In this document: positions 24,748-35,000 of the stretch, piece after piece | How the letters are laid out: each line of letters begins with the position of its first letter | Position numbering within the stretch: position 1 is the first letter of the stretch | DNA from: Helicoverpa zea | Lineage: Eukaryota > Arthropoda > Insecta > Lepidoptera > Noctuidae | Assembly: GCF_022581195.2 (NCBI RefSeq) | Contig: NC_061469.1 | Coordinates: 10,348,501-10,412,500 of the forward strand | Direction of reading: 5' to 3' | Length of the DNA: 64,000 nt | Position numbers and translations under genes: made by a program | The notes under the pieces: model-generated | Database searches by the model: none | Seen by the model: the letters and a program-made list of their open reading frames with translations, nothing else | What the model was told of the DNA's origin: nothing

Positions 24748-25059
24748 TTAAAGGTAGGTAGGTAATGATGAGGGCCTCTTGGAAATCTGTGAATCATCAT
24801 ATGCATAATTGCTAGATCTTTGGTTATCAAGGATTACTAGAAAACTAGAAAGTTTTGGTGACACGCCTTTGAAAATTGGGCGGACCGGAGAAGAATCTCG
24901 TCTGCCCCTCTGAAGTATCCCTGAATTCCTGAATGATTGTTCAAAAACACCAGCACTTCGCTTTTTTGGGGTCTGGGCTATCCCACTAGGAACAGTTGTC
25001 CTCGCTAATGATAGGCAAGCATGTTTATTCAATTGTACCGGGATGATTATTTCAGTCAT
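24748..25059 (-). CDS. Hypothetical 103-residue open frame
   Basis: A 103-codon frame opens at an ATG at 25059 in DNA that is richer in G+C than its flanks. The peptide is basic and Ser/Arg-rich in the middle (PKKRSAGVFEQSF, LQRGRRDSSPVRP) and has no recognised domain. It could be an exon, a repeat remnant or chance. No partner exon was found. Confidence 0.2.
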   Translation of the reverse strand: MTEIIIPVQLNKHACLSLARTTVPSGIAQTPKKRSAGVFEQSFRNSGILQRGRRDSSPVRPIFKGVSPKLSSFLVILDNQRSSNYAYDDSQISKRPSSLPTYL

Positions 25060-25578
25060 GGATACTTATATGATCTCAAAGGTAAGTGATGTTTGCAAAA
25101 AGAATGTTAAACTTGTTACGTAAAGCTGAAGGAAAACTTCCTGGCTAACTAATCTAACATTTGAAGTTTGAAATCGCAAATGGGATTTGAGAAAAGGTTT
25201 GGGCTCTGTTGTGGGATAAAAGAAAGGCGAATGTTGAGGTGATCTTTCGCTTAAGGTATGTTTTGAATGCTAGATGCAACTTAAGACAGTGTTTGATGGA
25301 CAGTCATAGTTCAGCCTGAGAGGTAACTTGCGCAAAGACTGGACACAAACAAACTGAATAGCATACAAACCTTACCTTCTACTAGCATCGGCATCTAAAA
25401 AAGTCAAAACCTGACAGCATTCTCTAAAGTCAGTCAAAAAAATTCATCACCGAACTACGGTTCGTTAGAAATAATTTAAAAATTTTAAGTGATAAAAGTA
25501 AAAAATAGGTAATAATGTGCTACAAACTGATGATGCCCGTCGCAGTTAGGACTATATAGTGTTTTTTTTAACTTTGAT

Positions 25579-27242
25579 ATGGATTACGAGGATGAAGACA
25601 GGAAGAGAAGGATACCCGCACACAGGGAAGTTATACTTGGGGGCTTATCTCGGTATTGATACTTTATATAACTTAAAATAGATAGGTATAAGTCTCACTA
25701 AGGGCACAAAAATCAAAAGTTATCTTGATGGTCTAAGTAGGTACGTCCTCCACACTCACCGAGTTGGGCATGCGTATTAGTGAGCGCAGTATGGGATATT
25801 TTTTAGCTTCGGAGATGGTGCTGCCCATCTCCGAGCTTGGAGGCATTTAATATCCAACTATGTATGTAGTGGTTATACCGCCATCAGTCGGTCGCTAGAG
25901 CATCGTCCGTTATTCAGCTGGGTGCACCGTGGGCAGGTGGGATTGGGGATTGCGGCAGGACGATGTTGGTTTGCTCCCTTCCACCTAATATACTTACATA
26001 AAAAAGCCTTTATTAGTAGTTGCTACATAATTAGGTACACAATATTTTCGCTTAACATCGAATGAATACGTACCAAAATATCTCCTAAACTACGAAGTAA
26101 TGTGTAAGTTTCAGTATAATATCAACGTCACTCCTCATTCCACTGGATGTGGTTGGAATGAGGTTTAAGTACTCGGACGCCTGGTGCGTGAAGATGTTTC
26201 GCCTGATGGTCACGTCCAATGGAGCTTTTGGCCCTTACAAGGTGCTCAACGCCACCATGCTGCAGAGAGAGGCCTTGTCATCCTTAAGATGGGGCATTTA
26301 CTATTGCCTCTATGATTCTCATAAAAGGTATGTACAGAATATCAATTTACCTTGCTTCGCATAGGTATGTAGCTTAATTTCTCAGCCTTCTATTGTTATG
26401 AACCCAATCTAGTCCTTGTAAATGTCCTTACCAGTTATTCTCCTTGTGACTAAGTTAATAAATAAATGACATATTTTCCCCAAGGAACTGTTTGCTGAAA
26501 GGCTGGAACCCGTTGGGGATGGGCAAATACTTGCTGACTAATCGTCCAATCGTGTCGTACGCCCTCCGAGTACAGCGTTCCGCATTGGTCAGTCTTTGTC
26601 TTTGTAATATCCATTTGTTTTACTTTGGAAACCTTAGTCTCCCTGTGATGGGTAGATAATTTTAAGCAATTGAGTTTTGACTAATGATTGCCTATTGGCG
26701 TCATAGCCGGTTATCGGCAAAGGTGGCTCTTCTCATATAAGGAAATCAGACAGGTACGCAGGACATATTATTATAGGGCACAAGCATTTGCGCAAACACA
26801 AGTGCACTCACTATTCGTTCACTCTTATAGCCCGAGGAGAGAGATCAGGCGCGGGGATATAAATCACCAACTTCTAGACTCCGGGCTGCTTTGTGAAAGC
26901 TTCTAAAACCCATAAAGCTATGTCGGCCTGTTCCGCGAATCGAACCGAGACCTCGTGTGTCTAGCTAAAACTCTTCGCGCGGCAATCTCCATTCAATCCA
27001 CCTCTTTCTGCTAGGAAGGTTTAGGAGTGAACTCATTCTGATCATTTCTGTTCTCACTTGACTGATAAATAATGCTTATTTTAATAGGTGTTGGATTATC
27101 TGCATGAGAGAAGGAGACTCAGAGAGCGAAACATATTTTCAAGATTCGCGAACAATGTTCAATCTCAGGTGAAATCGATGCTACAGACTGGTATTAAGAA
27201 AATGAACGTACAAAGTTGGCCCCTAAATGCCCTGACAGCCAG
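25579..27242 (+). pseudogene. Carrier paralogue B: diverged SLC25 gene lacking exons 3 and 6
   Basis: Four exons match carriers A, C and D in order and phase: 25579-25652 (M to ILGGLS), 26115-26327, 26485-26587 and 27088-27242. Exon 4 is exactly 103 nt as in the other three, and exon 2 is 213 nt against 216 in C. All four are open with usable GT-AG sites. Exon 3, carrying the second repeat, is absent: only 157 bp lie between exons 2 and 4, and because both junctions share phase the frame continues without it. No exon 6 is found; after exon 5 the frame stops within five codons and a MITE follows at 27374. Signatures are broken: IPLDVVGMRF for PLDxxKxR and SWPLNALTAR for PVDxxKTR. It is unlikely to transport. 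It may be a decaying pseudogene or a repurposed short protein. Confidence 0.75.
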
Positions 27243-27373
27243 GTACGCACACTAATCATATGCACTGATATTAAAAAAAGCTAGGAGTAGAATACATAAT
27301 TGTTTTGTACAGTCATTGTTAGTTAGTGCCTTTTTTCAGTTTATATTAATTTGAGCAAACAGTACAGTAAACT

Positions 27374-27565
27374 TCGGCATGAATCTTGAGCGCTGACCTT
27401 CACCTGCGCAGAAATAATTTATTGGGTCCCTTTTGTGGTATGAAGTGAGGAGCGGGGGCGGGCTACAGCCATATAGGGGGGGGTCATAGCTGTCACTCGG
27501 GATTGGTTCTTTGCTAATAAATCACTTCTGCGCAGGTGAAGGTCAGCGCGCAAGATTCGTGCCGA
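27374..27565. mobile_element. 192-bp MITE with about 40-bp TIRs
   Basis: The left end TCGGCATGAATCTTGAGCGC is inverted at the right end with two differences over the stretch that continues through GCTGACCTTCACCTGCGCAGAA. The target duplication is not evident. It lies where exon 6 of carrier B would be expected. Confidence 0.75.
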
Positions 27566-27916
27566 TGATCTACCTAGATAATTTAAACCTTTTCGCCCGG
27601 TTGAGACCACGACGATCCTGCTAGATAAACCAGGAAAACATACCACTTCGTCCGTCTCGAATTTATCAACATGTTTATAACAGACCACACTTGTCCACTT
27701 GTCACACTCTCATTCACCCCCTTGAAAAAAGTTTATCAACATAGGAAACGAACCTGCAACTTTTTTCTCTTCTAGACAGAAGTCAGTGACAGACATGACA
27801 GTTAAAAACTGACATCATATAAAATCAAAAATTCAAAATTTTCGGTTGCAAATCTCAGTGTTCAGTGTTAAATTAGACGGTTTTATTTTAAAATTAGTTT
27901 TAAGCTAAGATAAACA

Positions 27917-30808
27917 ATGACTCATAAGCATGGAGAGCATCAGCATCATCATCGGCATGACAGAAAAGCTCCTCGGTATATCAAAGTATTCATTGGAGGT
28001 GCATCAGGGTACGTGGCAAAGAACAGAGCCTATTGTGATTGTTAAAACAGAGAGAAGTGTCCAGACAACAGATTTGTCCTTTGCTGTAACTTGTTTATCT
28101 AAGTTCAATATGTTATACCACTGACACTTATAACTGTGGAATAGAGTAAATACTTTTAAACCCTACAATACGTGATCTCCATTCAAAAATGCGTTATCTC
28201 CAACAGCATCAACTAATCTAAGTATCTAGTTAGCTTTTGGCAGCAGATCCCAACAGTTTTGTAAGAAGCTAAAAAATCTGAAAAGAGGCCATAAGTTATT
28301 CGATTACGAAAGTTTGTTTTGGTATTGTTTGTATTTTTTTCTTTTTTCGCCAGCATAATAGCATCAACGCTGCTGCACCCACTGGATGTGTTCAAAGTAC
28401 GGCTGCAGCTGTACCCGGAGATGTGGGGCATGAGCCTTCTACGCAATATGCTGCGCTGCGAGGGTATCCGGGCTCCGTACACCGGCCTCACCGCCAGCAT
28501 CCTGCGCCAGACCACCTACACCACTTCGAGGCTCGGCACATATTATTGTCTTTATGAGCATCACAAGAAGTGAGTTACCGTTGAAATGTGTGTTTGCCAA
28601 CCGTCCGACAGGCAGGGTCCTCAGGTGGTAACGAGAGGTAGACGTCTCAATAAAAGGCAGAACTACATGTAACTACGAGGTAACTAAAATACCCAGTAAG
28701 GAGTAGTAACTGTTAAAAAAAATCTCAAAGGGACATCGTCTAATGGTCATTCATTTCGTAATAAGAAGCATAGCAGCGTAATATTCTTGCAAAGTTTTGA
28801 GTCTTTTAACAAAATATATGATCCAACCAATCGTTCCACAGGAAATACGACAGTATACCGAGTTTCTCGGAGAAGTTATTGATCGGCGTGTATGCTGGAC
28901 TGGTGGGAGCATTCGTGGGCTGTCCGTCGGAGATCGTCCTCGTTCGTATGATGGCGGACGGGCCGGTCGACCCTTACCGCCGGTACAGGTCGCTCATCGA
29001 CGCTTTCACCAAGTAAGTATTTACTGGCTAAAGGATACACACTACCAAAGAAATATTTCAAACTAATTTTCGACATCTATCAACGTCACACGCTGAAGCA
29101 CCAATCTATTTTATGGACTGTTCAAGCATCTTTGCTCAGTCTACCTCTGTCACATTTATGTAAACTTCTGCGACGGATATACTTTTAAGTAGAACTTCAA
29201 GTTACGTAGGTAACGTTAAAAGAATGCACATTAGCAAAGAAACATTCCAAAGTAATTTTCGATCTTCATTTCACATTATTTTTTGAATTTGTCACAAGCG
29301 CGACCATGGATTTCTTGACACACATGGTCTTATTACATGATCATCCGAGAGAATTAATTGGATTAAGAAGGCCTATAATAAGCAATGTCATTGGTCACTA
29401 CCATGCCCTAAATATGCGTGTTTGCTGAAGGATATGGCAGACGGAGGGCGCGTGCACGCTATGGCGCGGCGCCCTCCTCACCATGTCCAGGTCGGCCGTC
29501 ATCAGTGTCTCACAAATCGGGACTTATTCTCAGGTCAGTACATGATACATCCAGTTTGTTGCTCCACTTCTTCTTCCCAGCAAAAACACATAGGAAGTGG
29601 TGAAGGATGGCCGGTGGGCGTTTTGGGGGGCGCTCTTTTGTAAATTTTTAACGTTCAGAGAGTGCTGTTTTGCAGCCACTTGGCTTATACTTATTCTGCC
29701 TTTTATGCTCCGACATGGAGAATATGAGGTTATCAACAGCATCATGCTCCAACACAAAAGAAGAAGTCAAGGTGTAAAATCAAAATCAAAACTTCTCTTC
29801 TGTTATTAACAAGATTTAATGAAGCCAGGGCAGCATGCATCCGAGATTTTACTTTTGATTCAGCTCTCAGGCTCATGCCAATAGACTCGTTTGACCAATA
29901 TCTGTGTATCGGTGTCTCACACTCAATTTATTTCAGGCACGAAATTATTTAGTGGAGAAAAAGAGGACGAAAGGTTTCCTGTTGCACTTGTATACGTCGA
30001 TGTTGTCAAGTTTGGTCACAGCCGTGGCCACTTTACCGTTGGATACCTTCAAGACAAGGTAACTTCCTTACTTTCCTAAATTATTCAGTGTAGACTCTGC
30101 AATAGAATCCTGTGTGAAAGATTATTTCTGATAGTACATCATGTTGGGGTCGGCTTCCAGTCTAACCGGATTCAGCTGAGTACCAGTGCTTTACAAGAAG
30201 CGACTGCCTATCTGACCTCCTCAACCCAGTTACCCGGGCAACCCGATACCCCTTGGTTAGACTGGTGTCAGACTTACTGGCTTCTGACTACCCGTAACGA
30301 CTGCCAAGGATGTTCAATGACAGCTGGGACCTACAGTTTAACGTGCCATCCGAAACACAGTCCATGGTGTCTAAGATATACTTAGAAAGTACATACAAAC
30401 TTAGAAAAGTTGCATTGGTACTTGCCTGACCTGGGATCGAACCCGCGCCCTCATACTTGAGAGGTTGGTCCTTTACCCACTAGGCCACCACGACTACATA
30501 ATTCTACATAATTTCTAATACATAGGTACCGTAGTTAATAAAATGGCCGATAATTCGTAACCATTAGTGGATTAAACGTGATATAAGCCTTCAACCTCCC
30601 TTCTAGGTACCAAGTAACAAGTAACGGAAGCCACAGGGATGTGTACAACAAGTTTCGCCAAGAGTCCGGCATACTAGGACTGTGGCGCGGCTTCACTCCC
30701 TACTACGTCCGTCTAACCATACACACACTTATCACGTTCTACCTACTAGAAATGCTATACGATGTACATAAAAATAAGAAAAATCCACCAGCCAGTAAGA
30801 CAAGTTGA
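27917..30808 (+). CDS. Mitochondrial carrier, paralogue C (diverged oxoglutarate-carrier type)
   Basis: Exons 27917-28008, 28354-28569, 28842-29012, 29431-29533, 29937-30058 and 30607-30808 total 906 nt, 301 residues. Every junction has the same phase as in A and D, and exon 4 is again 103 nt. The signatures are intact but changed: HPLDVFKVRLQ, GCPSEIVLVRMMADG and LPLDTFKTRYQ. YTGLTASILRQTTYTTSRLG and LWRGALLTMSRSA keep the subfamily framework. The N-terminus is unusual, HKHGEHQHHHRHDRK, a His-rich matrix- or intermembrane-side tail absent from A and D. The C-terminus ends in a polar Lys/Asn/Pro tail. AATAAA at 30916 fits polyadenylation. It is a six-helix inner-membrane transporter; the substrate may differ from oxoglutarate/malate. 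Confidence 0.88.
30140..30495 (+). repeat. Dispersed repeat with tRNA-like 3' part
   Basis: ATGTTGGGGTCGGCTTCCAG starts a repeat that runs through GACTGCCAAGGATGTTCAAT to a tRNA-like end (GGGATCGAACCCGCGCCCTC). A related copy, split by a MITE, is in a Slob intron (36480-36900), and a further core copy lies near 33640-33842. It is in carrier C intron 5. Confidence 0.65.
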
Positions 30809-32025
30809 AAATTAAGAAAAAATGTAAAATTCGTAAAAAGTAGGTTTGCTCTCTTTTGTGATAACCTATATTTTTGTGACGTCCATTGTACCGTATTGTG
30901 GTCTCTTTGGTGCGAAATAAACGAAATGATGAACCAGTGAACCTTATTCCTGTAGTTGGTGATGAATTTTGGGAGTGATTGTTACGTAACACTCTTAAAT
31001 CATACATCGTTTATTTCCATTGTCCCAATTTTTTGTAAAATTGCGTAAAGTAGATGCAAGCCCGTTCTCAAAGGGATCAACTAGATTTTGTGATTTACTA
31101 TTAATACGCCTTTGAAATTGTTAGGTAATGGAAAAAATAAATTTCAAAGTGCCTGTAGATTGAATCTCTTATTTTTTATTTATTTATTGTTAATCTATAA
31201 GGTTATTTAAACTTTATATAAAGTGTTTAATAACGTTAAAAGATTTCAAAATTAATCGGCAACGGGCTTGTAAGATTCGAAATAATGTAAATTTTTGTTT
31301 ATTTTGGATTGTGTGCTCTTTGTTATAACTTTTATAATTTGTATACAGAATGACAATGTTAGCTGAATATGAAAAACTTAGAACTAAGTCGAAGCTTCGT
31401 TGATTATTGAAATAAAACAATTTGTATAATGAAAGCTGTTAAAATTGTGGTTTTATTTCCAGTTTCTTCTATAGTATCTTCACCATTTGGGCACAAGTCT
31501 CGATGTCGTATATCAGAACTAACTTCGCCCAATTCTGTAGGGCACTCATTCTCATTTAAGTATCCACCGTATGAAATCCCGACTTTAATCCAAAATCGCT
31601 AGTTTAAATCTATAAAACAAAGTAGTTCATACAAATTACAATACGTATTAGATTAAATACATGAAAGTCATAGATACACGTAAAAGACTATATAGCATCA
31701 GGGTAATAATATCGACGTGGGCCAGTTGTCGGCTAATACGGCACTTGTGGGACTTCAATTAGCCACTATTGACATAGTTCGCGAAGTCACAGCGGTACCG
31801 CCCTGCACGACACACAGCCGAAGCGAAACCTAATCCTCTACTCGTCACAACACAACATCAAGTGTGAGCATTCATTTGCTAAAACTTCCAACAAGTTATC
31901 ACACCTTAAAACTTGCTTTGTACATAAAACTCGTCCAAAAGTGTAAAATACCAAGTTACAAAAGTGATTTTTAAAAGTGAACACGTAATGAAGATTCCAG
32001 AATCATCTTATTAAAATAGTCATTG
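30809..32025. other. Carrier C 3' UTR and Slob upstream region
   Basis: AT-rich; the polyadenylation signal of carrier C is at 30916. The 300 bp before the Slob ATG are probably its promoter and 5' UTR. No other gene is seen. Confidence 0.4.
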
Positions 32026-35000
32026 ATGAAACATAAATTAGAGAAGTTAAGATTGTGCGTTTTACGGAAATCCGCGAAGATGTTCAATTTGTACCAGCAT
32101 ATGAAGGCGAATAATGAGGGGAAAGAGCAGAAAGAACCGGAGACGACCGGTCATGACCGGTTTTATCAGGAACGGCCGCGGAGTAGTTATAGGAAGAAGA
32201 AACGTCGTGGTGCTTGCAGGAGAGCTCAATCTGCAGCTGAACTCAACCCTGAGTCTATCGCTGCAGCTAACAAACGAAATGCGTTCAGAATACGATCAGT
32301 GTCCACTGACCGAGAAGAGAGTGAAGGTGAGTCTATGAAACTATGAATATCAGGTATAAATGGATATTGAAAAGACCCGTAGTGTTCCTTTACTTGAATA
32401 TTCATCAGTATCCTAAGCTTCATTTTTAATATCCGGTGGAAATAAGCATATCAAAAGATCTAACACGTAGCTAATTAGTTCAGGTCTCTGAGATAAGACA
32501 GGACTATAAGACGACGTCCCTTATATTTTATGATAACTCCTCATTTTCACCTCCTTTCTTGTTCTAGGCATTACTGAAATCAAAATTATCACCTGTTATC
32601 TAAAGCGACAAGTGTATAACTTGTGTATCTAGTTTCCTACTTCAAAGCTAGATTGTATTGACTCTTCTATCTTCTTTTGATCTTTATTCTTCTTTTCGGC
32701 GTACGATGGTCTTTTTACAATGAACAATTGGTTCAAACATTTTGTTTTGTTTATCGCTAACGCAAGACGCTGGAAGGCAGGACGATGGCGAAGGATCATC
32801 GTGCGCTTGTAGCTCAAGTACTGCTTTTATTTTCTCTTTCTTCTTCTAAGTAATTAGTATTCTTGATTATTTATTCAATAGCTTCATACTTTTCTTTTGA
32901 AAATAAAAATCAATTTCGTTTTTGTATTTTATGGATCAAAATGGTCTACATTAATAACGCCCATGCAAATTAATCATTCCAATAAATGTCCTGTCTTTTC
33001 CTTCTTAATTGAGAGCACCTTTATTTATTTACATTACAAACGATTGATGTTTATATATTACCATATTTTAGAAGAGAATTCAGAGCGTGCTCCGCTCGTT
33101 GCTCAGAAGATAGACTCGTTGGCCAAGCTGTTGTTCAACAAGTCCATCATCGGGACTGGCTCCGGCAAGTCTTCGCCTTTGGAACCACCTGCGTCACCAA
33201 GGTTCATAATAATCTTCCATTCATAATTTAAGAAAACATTCCATTGCAAATTGTTCGAGGCTCGTGAATTTTATAATTGTAGCTAGAAGAATGATAATTT
33301 TTCTGCGCACCAAATTTTATCTAACTCCGGTAATTGATCATACTTTTTATTGTTGTTTTAACAATATATTTTGAAAATTCATCTGATGGTCGTACAAAAA
33401 TTTTGTTTTGTTGATATGCAGTGTGCAGTTATTTTGTCTGTGACTTTACGTATGCTACATACCATTTTATGTTTTGTACAGAGTCGGCGACCGCTCCATG
33501 GAGAGCTCAGCTGCTTTGGCTATTTGTACAGAATATTTGGCACAGTCACCCAGGTACGTGTTTTTATTTTATAAGCCCCCCGGGGATTTCAAATATTTTC
33601 ATTATTATTTTTGATAGCGTTCACCGCTGCCATTGAACATCTTTGGAAGGCGTTATGGGTAGTCAGAAGTTCAGAAGCCAGTAAGTCTGACAACCAGTCT
33701 TACCTAGCGGTATTGGGTTGACCGGGTAACTGGGTTGAGCAGGTAAAATAAGCAGTCGCTGCTTGTAAAACACTGGTACTCCGCCAGCTGCATCCAATTA
33801 GACTGGAAGCTGACCCCAACATAGTTGGGAAAAGGCCGGGCAGATGACGATATTTTTATAGCGTTCCTTTCCACAATAAGAGTATGTTTTCAGATACGAT
33901 TTACTGTCCGCTCTGGGTCCCATCGGCTGCCGAACTAACAAGCATTGGTTCGCAATTCACGACAACTCCATTAAAACCGACAGACTTCTAACTTTGGTAA
34001 GGTAACCTCTACTGACAGCCAGTATATTTTTTTTTTTTTGAATCTTTCAAATAACACTTTGCAGTACATAGAATGAAAACGAAAAGATTTTTTGGCAATT
34101 TACTATCAAGTATCGGATTTCGATCTTTTGCGTTTGAAATTCTTGCTAATATTATAAATGCGAAAATAGAATATGTATCTGTGTTTGTTCCCTTTCACGT
34201 CAAAACTACTGAACCGATTTGGATGAAATGTAGACTCTGTCTGAGTCTGAGAAAGGACATAAGCTAGGTACTCATATGAGCGTGCAAAAATTAGTTTTTA
34301 AATCATCAATAAGTAAACCTGCAGTCATAAATATAACTGCAAATTCCAGATGCCGCTAACTTCGAAATGTCCCATCGAGCAAGGCGAGCGTACAAAGACA
34401 TTGATTATGGAGTTATTTCGAGCTCTCCACCATCCGTACATTTATCCTGTGCTAGATCTCGAACTGTGTAACGGCCATGCTCTTACAGTGTTACCTTTTA
34501 ACGCTAGAGGGAGCCTCAAGGATCTAATTTACAAGGTACATATATATATGTTGCTTAGTAAAGAAATTATAACATCGCAAGTAAATTATTTAGGAAGTCT
34601 CAATGCTTCTTAAAAGAGTACTTAACTTCCTTCCAGTTATAGACCATATTACAGAACTCAACTCAATGACTTTAATGATTTTTTTTACAAACCAATAATT
34701 ATATTGATTTTACGAATGTAAGAACTGTAAAGCTATTTATATTTTATTTTACTTAGCTGTAAATAACTCAGGTAAACCGTCTACTTTCAATATTGCAGAG
34801 TATGTGGAACGAAGAGTATACTCGTAAGTACGGAACAACAGGCACTGGCCTTCCAGCGTGGCAGGTCGCGAGGTTCGGCCGGCAAATGTTAGAAGGACTG
34901 CTGTTCCTTAAGGAGAAGGGGTTCCCTCCATTTCGGCACTTGCATTCAGGAAATGTTGTAGTGCAGAATGGTGTTGCGCGGTAAGTGTTCGAAAGCCCTG

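Larger units (their letters stand above)
20560..25578. other. Carrier A 3' region and repeat-rich spacer before carrier B
   Basis: It contains SINE-like pieces near 20610-20800 and 21063-21250, an AACACAGTTGGGA-type repeat near 21417-21520, and a tRNA-like SINE segment near 22250-22370. A TIR-bounded segment lies at 23921-24354. AATAAA occurs at about 21346. No convincing plus-strand gene is seen apart from the weak minus-strand frame at 24748-25059. Confidence 0.4.

Noticed and set aside
28876..29809. Several frames overlapping carrier C exons 3 and 4
   Set aside because: They read the exons in wrong frames; the spliced frame carries the carrier motifs.
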